Origin: Hymenobacter artigasi | GTDB taxonomy: Bacteria; Bacteroidota; Bacteroidia; Cytophagales; Hymenobacteraceae | DNA length: 64,000 nucleotides | Assembly: GCF_012275535.1 (NCBI RefSeq) | Contig: NZ_JAAVTK010000009.1 | Span: forward strand, 1-64,000 | Reading direction: 5' to 3' | In this document: piece by piece, positions 15,839-24,710 of the stretch | How positions within the stretch are numbered: the stretch's first letter is position 1 | Layout of the letters: every line of letters begins with the position of its first letter | Program-made: the position numbers and the translations under genes | The notes under the pieces: model-generated | Told to the model about the DNA's origin: nothing | Databases searched by the model: none | The model's input: the letters and a program-made list of their open reading frames with translations, nothing else

Positions 15839-16657
15839 ATGGCAAACCTCCCTTGTATCTCCTTTAGCGGCTGGTGTCGCTCGGCGGCCCTGCTGGCCTT
15901 TGGCCTGCCGCTGCTGCTGGCTTGCAGCAAAGACAGCGACAGCCCTGCCGCCCAGCCCTCCACCACCTACGGCCCCACCGTGCAGGTGGGCAGCGGCTCG
16001 GCCCGCAGCTTTATCTCGGCCGATGCCAGTGGCAAGCCCACGGAAATCGGCATGGCGCTCACCGAAACTGCCCTGACCGGCCTGCCCGCCACGCCGGCCA
16101 CGGGCACGATGTACGACATGGCCCTACCCGGCAACAGCAACGCCGCCACGCAAATGCCGTTCGACCACCTCTCCTTCGGCTGGAACCCCAACGGCCACGA
16201 CCCCATCCCCATCTACGGGGTGCCGCACTTCGACGCGCACTTCTACATGCAGCCCATGGCCGCGCAGCATACCATCACCCTCGACGACCCCAAGGGCGAT
16301 ATTTTCCCGGCCACCAACAAGCTGCCCGCTGGCTACAGCACGCCGCCCAACGTGGTGCCCGGCCGCACCGTGCCCATGATGGGCCGCCACTGGATAGACC
16401 CCACCAGCCCCGAATACACGCCGGGCACGGCCTTCACTCACACCTTCGTCTACGGCACCTACGATGGCCACGTCACCTTCATCGAGCCCATGCTCACCAA
16501 GGCCATGCTGGTACCCAGCGTGAACGTGGTGAAGGCCATTCCGCAGCCCACGGTGTATGAGGTAACGGGCAAGTACTTCCCCACGAATTACACTATCCGC
16601 TACGATGCCGGCACCAAGGAATACATCATTTCGCTGAAGGATATGATGATGCGCTGA
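15839..16657 (+). CDS. Lipoprotein with DUF5602/TTHB210-like domain
   Basis: A 272-residue protein with a lipoprotein signal (LLAFGLPLLLAC, Cys near residue 29). The mature domain has HLSFGWNPNGHDP, YGVPHFDAHFYMQ, MMGRHWIDPTSPEY and HTFVYGTYDGHVTFIEPM, a His-rich layout I associate with the TTHB210/DUF5602 group. The role is unknown, and the several His residues suggest metal binding (inference). AT-rich sequence at 15768-15800 upstream (TTTACTATATTTACAT) may hold its promoter. Confidence 0.65.
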   Translation: MANLPCISFSGWCRSAALLAFGLPLLLACSKDSDSPAAQPSTTYGPTVQVGSGSARSFISADASGKPTEIGMALTETALTGLPATPATGTMYDMALPGNSNAATQMPFDHLSFGWNPNGHDPIPIYGVPHFDAHFYMQPMAAQHTITLDDPKGDIFPATNKLPAGYSTPPNVVPGRTVPMMGRHWIDPTSPEYTPGTAFTHTFVYGTYDGHVTFIEPMLTKAMLVPSVNVVKAIPQPTVYEVTGKYFPTNYTIRYDAGTKEYIISLKDMMMR

Positions 16658-16674
16658 GGTAGGGCACTCGGACT

Positions 16675-17496
16675 TTAATGATGCAGCAGGTGCGGAAAAT
16701 TGGCGCGGACCATGCCGGCGTATTCGGCGTTATCGAAGGCCGCCTGCCGCCACTTTTGCTTGGCATCTTCAGCAATGGCTTTTCCCTGCGCAATGGTAAT
16801 GTTAAGCTCGGCTAAAAACTCCTGCTCGCGCGGCTCAAGCGGTGAATCAAATTTAAAGGCTCCGACGAGGCGGGCATAAAATAGTCCTTTCAAATGGTCA
16901 GCACGGCTTTTCAACAGTTCCGGTCGGTCGAGGCCATATCCTCTGATGCTCGCCTGCCCTCGGTCGTCGAGTTGTCCAATGGCATCCTGCACAAAATTCA
17001 GGTGTTGCTCGGGGTTGTCGAAAACCGGGTGTAGCAGTAACGGCTGTTCCCACGCAATATCGTCGTGATGCGTTTTGGCCCGCGCCGCATCGTTGGCAAG
17101 CGGGAAGTAGTTGCCCTTAAACTCTTGGTTGCAGCGCTGGCAGGAAAAAAGCAAATTGCTCCACTCGTACGCCAGCCAGTAGTAACCCGGCTTGTGCAAA
17201 GGGCCCTCCCATAGTTGCTGATACCCCGCTTTTGGCCGGAAGTGCTCTACATCACCATAGCTAGTGGCTATAAATAACGACTCGCAGTAGCAGCATTTGT
17301 CGTGCTGGTCGGCCCGGAGCCGGTCCTTTACACTGGTGCTGTTGTATATACCATCCCGCGAATGCAAAATCGTGTTTTCCGATTTTTCGCAGGCGTCGGG
17401 GTCCCGTTCGTGTAGGGTTTCGAGTTGCTGCCGATGTTTTGCCCCGCGAGTGAGCAACGGCGCGGGAGCCGACGGACTTTTGGTTACCTGAATCAT
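16675..17496 (-). CDS. HNH endonuclease of a Septu-like defence pair (PtuB-like)
   Basis: A 273-residue protein with a zinc-stabilised HNH domain: CCYC at 68-71, GDVEHFRPK (H85) as the first catalytic part, then WSNLLFSCQRCNQEFKGNYF giving C119, C122, N123 and K127. This pattern fits the HNH family found in Septu systems and beside retron Ec78. The C-terminal half is helical and unrecognised. It starts 6 bases after the ATPase gene, in the same direction, so the two are surely one operon. The inferred job is nucleic acid cleavage on phage infection, licensed by the ATPase. Confidence 0.75.
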   Translation of the reverse strand: MIQVTKSPSAPAPLLTRGAKHRQQLETLHERDPDACEKSENTILHSRDGIYNSTSVKDRLRADQHDKCCYCESLFIATSYGDVEHFRPKAGYQQLWEGPLHKPGYYWLAYEWSNLLFSCQRCNQEFKGNYFPLANDAARAKTHHDDIAWEQPLLLHPVFDNPEQHLNFVQDAIGQLDDRGQASIRGYGLDRPELLKSRADHLKGLFYARLVGAFKFDSPLEPREQEFLAELNITIAQGKAIAEDAKQKWRQAAFDNAEYAGMVRANFPHLLHH

Positions 17497-17502
17497 CGCT
17501 GG

Positions 17503-18852
17503 TTATTCGAGCAGGTCGCCGGGCTTCAGGTTCTGCGCCAACCGGGCCAGCAGGCTTTCTACTTTACGCTCAGCCGGCGTATCGCCGATTGGCTGGGCGG
17601 CAACCTGCGCATTCAACTCAGCCAATTGGGTCTTGTCCTTGGTGGTGAGGCGTTTTTTGAGCAATAGCTTATTGCGAAGCGCCAACTCGTCCTCGGTTTG
17701 CACCGACAGCGTAGATGTATCCTCAAACAGCTCACTGTTCAGAATCTGGTCGACGCGCCAGCCCCGCACGTCTTCCGGGTTTTGATGTACGATGGTCTGG
17801 TCGTCCTCTCGCTTTAGCAACACCACATTCGCCCCCATATCGCCGGCCGCCTGTACTACCAGCGGGCTGTGCGCCGTGGCAATGAACTGGGTATTGACGA
17901 AGATGTCGCTCAGAAACTTGAGCAACTTACGCTGCCAACTGGGATGCAGGTGCAGGTCAATTTCATCGATTAGCACGATGGCCGGCTCTTCCAGCGGGTT
18001 TGGGCTGTCGGGGTAGCGGATGAAGAGCTTGCTGGCGAAATCGGTGAGCCAGACCACCAGCGTTTGGTAGCCCAGACTCATGTCGCGCAGGCGCACCCAG
18101 CCGTAGGGGGTTTCTAGTTCTAGGTACTGTTGGTGGCTTTTGCTGGAAATGCGGATATCAGTGACATCTGGTAAAACTTTTAACAATACTTGACGCACTT
18201 GTTCCAATGATTTTGCTGCTTGCTTATCCTGTTTAAGCGAGCTGTATTCCATTTGTAAGAACCACTCTTCAGGATTAAGTAAATCAGCACGGTCATTAAA
18301 GAGACTGATACAAGTATCAACACCCTCTGGTGCTTCACTAAGAGTAGAATTTCCAATTGTACGGCCTGCACCATAGCCATAGCAAATAAGACTCAACTCT
18401 TGTTCTTCAAACAAAGACACAACTGCTCCACCTAGATAGGTGCCATCATTATCTGTGTTATAAGTCACAAAATTGTCTCTGATTGTAATTTTTCCTTTTG
18501 ATGGGTACTCATCAAGACCAGCATTAAATCTGGTAGAAACTCTTATGTAAGCCAGTGCAGAATTAACTCTACTAAGTAGCAAGTTTGCGTAGGAAAGCTT
18601 AAAGAAAATTGGCGAATAGGATTTGGTTTTTTCTTCATACGATGCTGGAAGTGGGCTAGGTCTCATCCCCGCCAATGCTTTCAACACCGTCGTCTTCCCC
18701 ACCCCATTATCCCCGAGAATAATCGTCCACTGCGCGGGTCTGCCATCGGGCCGGGCGAAGGAAATGGTCTGCTTCTCCCCGAAGCTGCGCACGTTTTCCA
18801 GGCTAAGGGACAAGAAGTAGGCGGGGGGCGGCGAAGTGGTTTGGTCAGTCAT
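17503..18852 (-). CDS. SMC/OLD-like ATPase of a Septu-like defence pair (PtuA-like)
   Basis: A 449-residue cytosolic ATPase from ATG 18852; a longer frame to 18957 looks non-coding. Walker A is GDNGVGKT (47-54), the ABC-type signature region is MSLGYQT (258-264), Walker B is VLIDEIDLHLHP (293-304) and the switch His is H328 in TAHSP. The insert between Walker A and the signature (about 70-225) is encoded by clearly AT-richer DNA (18190-18640) than the neighbours, a sign of transfer or a fast-evolving recognition part. The last 50 residues are helical. Pairing with the HNH gene points to Septu; no TOPRIM or UvrD gene (as in OLD/Gabija) is present. Confidence 0.75.
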   Translation of the reverse strand: MTDQTTSPPPAYFLSLSLENVRSFGEKQTISFARPDGRPAQWTIILGDNGVGKTTVLKALAGMRPSPLPASYEEKTKSYSPIFFKLSYANLLLSRVNSALAYIRVSTRFNAGLDEYPSKGKITIRDNFVTYNTDNDGTYLGGAVVSLFEEQELSLICYGYGAGRTIGNSTLSEAPEGVDTCISLFNDRADLLNPEEWFLQMEYSSLKQDKQAAKSLEQVRQVLLKVLPDVTDIRISSKSHQQYLELETPYGWVRLRDMSLGYQTLVVWLTDFASKLFIRYPDSPNPLEEPAIVLIDEIDLHLHPSWQRKLLKFLSDIFVNTQFIATAHSPLVVQAAGDMGANVVLLKREDDQTIVHQNPEDVRGWRVDQILNSELFEDTSTLSVQTEDELALRNKLLLKKRLTTKDKTQLAELNAQVAAQPIGDTPAERKVESLLARLAQNLKPGDLLE

Positions 18853-19222
18853 GACGAGAAGTAGCGGGCGAAGCACGAAGATGCCAAAAGTAGCAGGCCC
18901 GCCGGGTTTGAGCGGACGGGGCCTAGAATGAGCAGTGCCGCAACAGCCGGGCCTCATTGCTCAGCGCGTTTGAAGTCGGCTTACTAATTGAACGGAAGTA
19001 GTGCCGGACCAGACGGCGAAACCAGGCAGCCACTTAGCTTACGGATGGTTTTTGAAGGGGGACAGAATACAATCACTGCCTCAGTTGATTATCAAATTAC
19101 TAAGCAGGACGATAAACCCGGCATTTCGCCGGAACTTCACCCTCGGAAAGTCAGGCCCTGCCCCCAGCAGGGTCTTTTGCTGTCCGCTTATAGTTCTTTT
19201 CCCCTCACCTCCACCCCGTTAC
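18853..19222. promoter_or_regulatory. Divergent control region between the defence pair and a T9SS gene
   Basis: On the minus strand TACTTTTG (18885-18892) fits the TAnnTTTG box and lies 33 bases before the ATPase start. On the plus side a hairpin GGCCCTGC CCCCA GCAGGGTC followed by TTTT (19155-19179) lies about 45 bases before ATG 19223 and could be a leader attenuator or a stray terminator. No gene is supported here. Confidence 0.4.
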
Positions 19223-22200
19223 ATGCGTCGTACTCTTACGCGTTGGCTCTGCCTGGGCAGTGCTTTGGTTACCTTTTCTAATGCCCTGGCCGGCACGCCA
19301 CCCGTAGCCCCCGTGCCCACCGATGCCCACCCGCTGCGCTTCGTGCCCAACCAGCGGCAGTGGCAAAGCCCCATCCTATTTGCGGCCGATATTCCGGCCG
19401 GGCGGCTCTTTCTGGAGCGCGACCGCCTGCTGGTGGCCCGCTACGATGCCCCGGCCATAGACCGCCGGCACCACGCCGCGCCCAGCGCCGCCCCCCAGCG
19501 CATTGCCAACCACGCCTACGCCGTGCGCTTCGTGGACGCCAACGCCCAGGCCGAAGTGCGCGGCGAGCAGCCCACCGGCGAGCACCTCAACTACTTCCTC
19601 GGCAACGACGAAGCCCGCTGGGCCACCAACGTGCCCGCCTTCACCGACGTGCGCTACCAGCAGCTCTACCCCGGCACCGACCTGCGCTTTTACTCGCGCG
19701 GGGCCGTGATGGAGTACGATTTCGAGCTGGCCGCCGGGGCCGATGCCGGCCGCATAAAGCTGCGCTACGAGGGCCAGGAGTCGCTGAGCGTGGTAGAGGG
19801 CGCCCTGCACATCGGCACCAGCGTGGGCCGCGTCACGGAGCAGCAGCCCTATGCGTATCAGGTAGTTGAGGGCCGGCGCGTGGCCGTGGCCTGCCGCTAC
19901 GTGCTGGGGCCGCAGCACACGGTGAGCTTCGGCCTGCCGAAGGGCTACGACCATAGCCGCCCGCTCGTCATCGACCCCGTGCTGGTGTACTCCACATACT
20001 CCGGGGCCACGGCCGCCCTGAACTGGGGCTATACGGCCTGCCCCGATTCGCTGGGCAACCTCTACGCGGCCAGCATCAACTTCACGGCCGGCTACCCCAC
20101 CACCCTGGGGGCCTACGATACGAACTTCAACAACGGCAACACCGACATCGTCATCAGCAAATACAACCCCAGCGCCACCACCGGGGCCAGCAGCCTGGTG
20201 TATGCCACCTACCTAGGCGGCAACCAGGAGGACTACCCCCACAGCCTGGTGGTGAACCGCGCCAACGAGCTGGTGCTGCTGGGCTCCACCAACTCAACCA
20301 ACTTCCCCACGCCCGGTGGCTACCGCACCAGCCTGGCCGGGGGCACCGATTTGGTGCTGGCCAAGCTCTCGGCCAACGGCAGCAGCCTGCTGGGCGCTAC
20401 CTACGTGGGCGGCTCGGCAAATGATGGCCGGATGCTGACGACCTCCAATCTCTACGCCAACTTCGGCGATGACTTCCGGGGCGATGTGATTACCGACCGC
20501 CAGAACAATGTGTATTTCACATCGGTCACGCGCTCAACCAACTTCCCCACCAGCGGGGGCCGCACCTACCAGGGCGGGCACGATGCCGTGGTGATGAAGC
20601 TCAGCCCTGGCCTGAGCACCATGCTGTGGAGCACCTACCTGGGTGGGACCGGCGACGATGCCGGCTACAGCATTCAGCTCGATAGCGTGAACAACGTATT
20701 CGTGGCCGGCGGCACCACCAGCACCAACTTCCCCAGCGCGGCCGGGGGCCTGAATGCCAGCTACCGGGGCGGTCCGGCGGACGGCTTCGTGAGCCGTCTT
20801 CAGCAAAACCTGACCTCGGCGGGCGTGGCCATTCAGCAAACTACCTACCTGGGCACCAGCAGCTACGACCAGGCCTTTTTCGTGCAGCTCGACCGCAAGA
20901 GCGCGGTGTACGTGCTGGGCCAGACCAATGGGGCCTACCCCGTAACCACGGGCACCTACCGCAACGCCGGCAGCCGGCAGTTTATCCACAAGCTTGGCGC
21001 GGACCTGCGCACCACGGGCTACTCCACGGTGGTTGGCAACGGGGCCGGCACCGCTACCACGGCCAACCCCTACCCCACCAACCTGGCCCCCACGGCCTTT
21101 CTGGTCGATAACTGCGGGCAGCTGCTGCTGTCGGGCTACGGCGCGAGCAGCATCGCGGGTATGCCCACCACGCCCGATGCCCTGCAACCCACCGCCTCCA
21201 ACAGCACCTCCGGCGCGGCGGCCGATGCCAACCTCAACACCTACGGCTACCTCTACGTGATGCAGCTTTCGGCCAATGCCCGGCGGCTGGTGTACGGCAC
21301 GTATTTCGGCACCGGCACCACCCACGTCGATGGCGGCACTTCGCGGTTCGATAAGAAGGGCATCATCTACCAGGCCATGTGCGTGCGCTTTCAGCAAACC
21401 GGCAGCAACATTGCCCCGGCCATCATCACCACGCCCAACGCCTACGCCCGCACCCAGACCCGCACCAGCGCCCAAACCACCAGCGCGGCCTTCAAGATGG
21501 ACATTGCCCGCCTCGATGCCAGCTTCGTGCCGGCCGCCAACGGCGTGGCCAACACCCGCGTGGGCTGCGCGCCGCTCACGGTGCTCTTCACCCGCGCCAC
21601 GCCCTCCAACAACGGCACCACCTGGAGCTTCGGCAACGGCCAGACCTCGACCCAGCCCAACAACGTGCGCGTGACCTACACCGCCCCCGGCCGCTACCCC
21701 ATCACGCTCACCGCCTACGACTCCACCAGCTGCCAGGCCGCCGTGGTGGGCCGCGATACCGTGACGGTGCTCGGCCCACTTCCTGCCGCCCTCGGCCCCG
21801 ACCAAACCATTTGCCCCGGCTCATCGGCCACGCTCACGGTAGCGGGTGGGTCGGCATCCCAGGCTTACTACCTCTGGCGTCCTGCTACCGGTCTAAATAC
21901 CACCAACGGCACACAAGTAATAGCCTCGCCCGCTGTTACGACACAGTACATCGTAACGGTAGTCCCGTTTGGAGGCATATGTGAAAGCCGCGATACCATC
22001 GTTGTAAACGTGCGCAGCGCACTCACCGTGGCCATTCCGCCCGTGGCGGCGCTCTGCCCCGGCACCACGGGCACCCTCACCACCGCCGATGCCGGCGCGG
22101 GCGCAACCTACGTGTGGAGCCCCGCCACCGGCCTGAGCACTACCACCGGCCGCACCGTAACGGCTACCCCCACCGCCACCACCACCTACACCGTGCGCGT

Positions 22201-22999
22201 GACCAACGCCACCGGCTGCACCGGCACCGCCACCGTTACCGTAACGGTGCTGGACCGCCTGACGGTCAGCCTCGGTCCCGATGTGTCTTTTTGCGGCGCA
22301 ACCGGCGTGGCTCAGCTGCGGGTGAGTGCGCCCGACGCGGCCACCACCTACACCTGGACGCCCGCCACCGGCCTCAACACCACCACTGGTCCGGCCGTGA
22401 CGGCCCGCCCCACCGCCACCACCCAGTACATTGTGACGGCCACCCGCCCCGGCGGCTGCCCGGCCCGCGACACCATCGTGGTGAACGTGGAAAGTACCCT
22501 GCAGCTACCCATCCACTTCGCGCCCGCCCTGCCCAAAGCTGGCGAGCTGATTACATTCAGCGACACGCTGGCCGGCGTGCGGCCGGACCTGGTGCGCCGC
22601 TGGGAATTTGGCGACGGCACCATCGTGACTGGCCGCAACCCCACGCATACCTACGCGGCACCGGGCACTTATACCGTGCTGTTGTCGGCCGCTTCGGCCG
22701 GCGGCAGCTGCGCCCTCATCACCCGGTCGACCATCGTGGTAATCCCCGCCCGCGACTTTGCTTTCCCCAACGTCATCACCCCCAACGGCGACAACCAGAA
22801 CGACGATTTCCGCCCCTACGTGAGCGCCGAGCCCGTAACGCTGCAAATCTTCACCCGCTGGGGCCGCAAGGTATTCGAGCAGGCCAACTACACCCAGGGC
22901 TGGGGCAGCGCCCCCGACGTGGCCGCCGGCATTTACTACTACCAGCTGCGCACCGCCGCCGGCCAAACCTGGAAAGGCTGGCTCGAAGTAGTGAAATAG
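19223..22999 (+). CDS. Large T9SS type B surface protein with SBBP and PKD-like domains
   Basis: A 1258-residue exported protein from ATG 19223 (MRRTLTRWLCLG, signal peptide ending near ALAG). The N-terminal part up to about residue 255 (FVPNQRQW ... EHLNYFLGND ... YPGTDLRFYSR ... PLVIDPVLVYSTY) is the module that usually precedes SBBP beta-propeller repeats. Repeats such as YATYLGGNQEDYPHSL and STYLGGTGDDAGYSI follow. After about 770 come PKD-like and Ig-like modules (TWSFGNGQTST, YLWRPATGLNTT, YVWSPATGLSTT, YTWTPATGLNTT, RRWEFGDGTIV). The end, FAFPNVITPNGDNQNDDF to GWLEVVK, is the CHU_C/type B sorting domain of gliding-associated proteins. It is likely a surface adhesin. Confidence 0.85.
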   Translation: MRRTLTRWLCLGSALVTFSNALAGTPPVAPVPTDAHPLRFVPNQRQWQSPILFAADIPAGRLFLERDRLLVARYDAPAIDRRHHAAPSAAPQRIANHAYAVRFVDANAQAEVRGEQPTGEHLNYFLGNDEARWATNVPAFTDVRYQQLYPGTDLRFYSRGAVMEYDFELAAGADAGRIKLRYEGQESLSVVEGALHIGTSVGRVTEQQPYAYQVVEGRRVAVACRYVLGPQHTVSFGLPKGYDHSRPLVIDPVLVYSTYSGATAALNWGYTACPDSLGNLYAASINFTAGYPTTLGAYDTNFNNGNTDIVISKYNPSATTGASSLVYATYLGGNQEDYPHSLVVNRANELVLLGSTNSTNFPTPGGYRTSLAGGTDLVLAKLSANGSSLLGATYVGGSANDGRMLTTSNLYANFGDDFRGDVITDRQNNVYFTSVTRSTNFPTSGGRTYQGGHDAVVMKLSPGLSTMLWSTYLGGTGDDAGYSIQLDSVNNVFVAGGTTSTNFPSAAGGLNASYRGGPADGFVSRLQQNLTSAGVAIQQTTYLGTSSYDQAFFVQLDRKSAVYVLGQTNGAYPVTTGTYRNAGSRQFIHKLGADLRTTGYSTVVGNGAGTATTANPYPTNLAPTAFLVDNCGQLLLSGYGASSIAGMPTTPDALQPTASNSTSGAAADANLNTYGYLYVMQLSANARRLVYGTYFGTGTTHVDGGTSRFDKKGIIYQAMCVRFQQTGSNIAPAIITTPNAYARTQTRTSAQTTSAAFKMDIARLDASFVPAANGVANTRVGCAPLTVLFTRATPSNNGTTWSFGNGQTSTQPNNVRVTYTAPGRYPITLTAYDSTSCQAAVVGRDTVTVLGPLPAALGPDQTICPGSSATLTVAGGSASQAYYLWRPATGLNTTNGTQVIASPAVTTQYIVTVVPFGGICESRDTIVVNVRSALTVAIPPVAALCPGTTGTLTTADAGAGATYVWSPATGLSTTTGRTVTATPTATTTYTVRVTNATGCTGTATVTVTVLDRLTVSLGPDVSFCGATGVAQLRVSAPDAATTYTWTPATGLNTTTGPAVTARPTATTQYIVTATRPGGCPARDTIVVNVESTLQLPIHFAPALPKAGELITFSDTLAGVRPDLVRRWEFGDGTIVTGRNPTHTYAAPGTYTVLLSAASAGGSCALITRSTIVVIPARDFAFPNVITPNGDNQNDDFRPYVSAEPVTLQIFTRWGRKVFEQANYTQGWGSAPDVAAGIYYYQLRTAAGQTWKGWLEVVK

Positions 23000-23011
23000 C
23001 TTCGCATCAAG

Positions 23012-23058
23012 GCAAACAAAAAGCCCGTTTCCATATTGGAAACGGGCTTTTTGTTTGC
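23012..23058. terminator. Perfect bidirectional terminator
   Basis: GCAAACAAAAAGCCCGTTTCC pairs perfectly with its complement around ATATT, with A and T runs on both sides. It closes the large T9SS gene on the plus strand and may also end the tRNA-Ser transcript from the other side. Confidence 0.9.
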
Positions 23059-23063
23059 TTATG

Positions 23064-23151
23064 TTGAGGGGATGGGATTCGAACCCACGATGAGCTTGAG
23101 ACCCATACACACTTTCCAGGCGTGCTCCTTCGACCACTCGGACACCCCTCA
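23064..23151 (-). tRNA. tRNA-Ser(GGA)
   Basis: An 88-base class II tRNA. Acceptor arms are TGAGGGG / CCCCTCA, the D arm has TCC ... GGA with GAGTGGTCGAA, the anticodon arm is CACGC CTGGAAA GTGTG with anticodon GGA, a long variable arm ATGGGT CTCAA GCTCAT follows, and the T arm is GTGGG TTCGAAT CCCAT. CCA is not encoded. The first pair is U-A and the discriminator reads A, unlike the usual G-C and G73 of serine tRNAs. Confidence 0.9.
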
Positions 23152-23169
23152 AGGTTGCGGTTCGTGGCG

Positions 23170-23177
23170 CAAAGATA
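23170..23177 (-). promoter_or_regulatory. -7 box of the tRNA-Ser gene
   Basis: On the minus strand TATCTTTG fits TAnnTTTG and ends 18 bases before the tRNA 5' end, a sensible place for the promoter of a short precursor. No clear -33 TTTG was found; that region is occupied by the heptamer element. Confidence 0.55.
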
Positions 23178-23188
23178 GGGCGGAATCG

Positions 23189-23270
23189 AATTATGAATTA
23201 TAAATTATGAGTTATGAGTCGCCAATTTGCCAATTTATAATTCATAATTTATAATTTATAATTCATTATC
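23189..23270. repeat. Heptamer inverted element H3 (AATTATR units)
   Basis: The left arm reads AATTATG, AATTATA, AATTATG, AGTTATG. The right arm reads AATTTAT, AATTCAT, AATTTAT, AATTTAT, AATTCAT. It fills the gap between the tRNA-Ser promoter and the asparaginase stop codon, which overlaps its edge (23269-23271). Confidence 0.85.
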
Positions 23271-24354
23271 AGATGGTTATCTCGCCGCGCAGGTCGGTGG
23301 CCAACAGCTCGCGGGTGCGAGCCTCGCTCACGCCCAGGCCCAGCACAAACATGACTTTGGTCACGGCCGCCTCGGTGGTAATGTCGTCGCCGCCCACGAT
23401 GCCCATTTCCGCGAAGCGGGCGCTGGTTTCGTACTTGCCCTGCACCACGCGGCCTTCTTCACACTGGCTCACGTTGAGGAGCCACACGCCGCGTTGGCGG
23501 GCGTCGGCCAGGCAGGCCAGAAACCACGGCGCGGTGGGCGCATTGCCCGAGCCATAGGTTTCGAGCACGCAGCCGCGCAGGCCCGGCACGCCCAGAATGG
23601 CCGTAACCACCGCCTCCGTGATGCCCGGAAAAAGGCGTAGCACGGCCACACTGGTTTCGAACTGGCCGTGCACCTTGAGGCGGGCGCCGGGCAGCAGGCG
23701 GATGCTTCTGTCGTCGAATTCCAGGCTGATGCCGGCACGGGCCAGGGGCGGGTAATTCTCGCTTTTGAAAGCAGCAAACTGCTGGCTTTCAACCTTCTTG
23801 GCCCGCGTACCGCGAATGAGCACATCGTTGAAGAACACGCACACCTCGGGCACGCGCACGGTGTGGGTGCGGGGGTATCGGGCGGCCGCTATTTCCAGGG
23901 CCGTAATGAGATTGCGCTGGGCGTCGGAGCGGTTGGCCCCCACCGGCACCTGCGCCCCGGTGAATACCACCGGCTTGCCCAGATGCTCCAGAATATAGCT
24001 CAGCGCCGCCGCCGAATAAGCCATAGTATCGGTGCCGTGCAGGATTACAAACCCGTCGAAATCAGCATAATGCCGGCCGATGAGCTGGGCCAGAAAGAGC
24101 CAGTCGGCGGGCGTCACGTTGCTGCTGTCGATGGGTTCGGGCAGGCTCAGCAGTTCCAGCCGGAAGGGCAGACGCGTGAGCTCGGGCATCTTGCGGTCGA
24201 GCCGGCCAAACTGCATGGGCACCAGGTCGCCGGCGCGGCTCAGGGCCATGCCCACCGTGCCGCCGGTGTAGATGATGAGCAGGCGCGGGGCCGTGGTATC
24301 GGCCGCGTCGGCGCGGGTGGGCAGGGGCAGCAGCGGCAGGTTGAGGTCGGGCAT
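23269..24354 (-). CDS. ansA: L-asparaginase, type I
   Basis: A 361-residue cytosolic-type enzyme hydrolysing L-asparagine to aspartate and ammonia. The two catalytic Thr sites are visible: IIYTGGTVGMAL (T30-G-G-T33) and GFVILHGTDTMAYSA, with the partner Lys probably in GTRAKK. GANRSDAQRNLITALEIA and YGSGNAPTAPW are other family blocks. The absence of a signal peptide and the length fit type I. The first 20 residues are an extra Pro/Ala-rich leader. A large inverted repeat lies immediately upstream. Confidence 0.9.
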   Translation of the reverse strand: MPDLNLPLLPLPTRADAADTTAPRLLIIYTGGTVGMALSRAGDLVPMQFGRLDRKMPELTRLPFRLELLSLPEPIDSSNVTPADWLFLAQLIGRHYADFDGFVILHGTDTMAYSAAALSYILEHLGKPVVFTGAQVPVGANRSDAQRNLITALEIAAARYPRTHTVRVPEVCVFFNDVLIRGTRAKKVESQQFAAFKSENYPPLARAGISLEFDDRSIRLLPGARLKVHGQFETSVAVLRLFPGITEAVVTAILGVPGLRGCVLETYGSGNAPTAPWFLACLADARQRGVWLLNVSQCEEGRVVQGKYETSARFAEMGIVGGDDITTEAAVTKVMFVLGLGVSEARTRELLATDLRGEITI

Positions 24355-24373
24355 GGGGTGGGTGGGATGGACG

Positions 24374-24632
24374 GGAAAACTCCCCTCCTTACCAACCGCA
24401 GGTCAGCGAAGCTAAGGAGGGGACGCTGGTGCGAAGCGCCAGCTGGGGTGGTTGTAGGCGTTGCACAAAGTTGGGACGAAATGGGCCGACACGGGCATCA
24501 ACACAAAGTTTCGCGGTGAACTTGTTCGGGCGGCCGTTCAACGCCCACAACCACCCCAGTTTGCGCTGAAGCGCAAACATCCCCTCCTTAGCTTCGCTGA
24601 CCTGCGGTTGGTAAGGAGGGGAGTTTTCCCCG
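24374..24632. repeat. Large inverted repeat in the ansA/mqo divergent region
   Basis: The left arm starts AAAACTCCCCTCCTTACCAA and continues through CAGGTCAGCGAAGC, GGAGGGG, a GCGAAGCGCC hairpin and TGGGGTGGTTGT. The right arm carries the complement: ACAACCACCCCA, a GCGCTGAAGCGC hairpin, CCCCTCCTTAGCTTCGCTG and GGTAAGGAGGGGAGTTTT. The unpaired centre is about 70 bases. It looks like a MITE or REP doublet with no transposase and leaves little room for separate promoters of ansA and mqo. Confidence 0.85.
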
Positions 24633-24710
24633 TTCACCCACCTTTTTGCTCCAACAAACAGCCCTGCTTCCCTGTCCGCCGTATTGCCTGCGGCACTATT
24701 ACCCATTTTC

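Noticed and set aside
17503..18852. Identification as a Gabija or OLD nuclease
   Set aside because: No TOPRIM domain follows the ATPase and no UvrD helicase is adjacent; an HNH gene is, which points to Septu.
20534..21805. Minus-strand frame of 423 codons inside the large T9SS gene
   Set aside because: Shadow of the repeats on the plus strand; composition is Gly/Val/Ala/His-rich without a domain.
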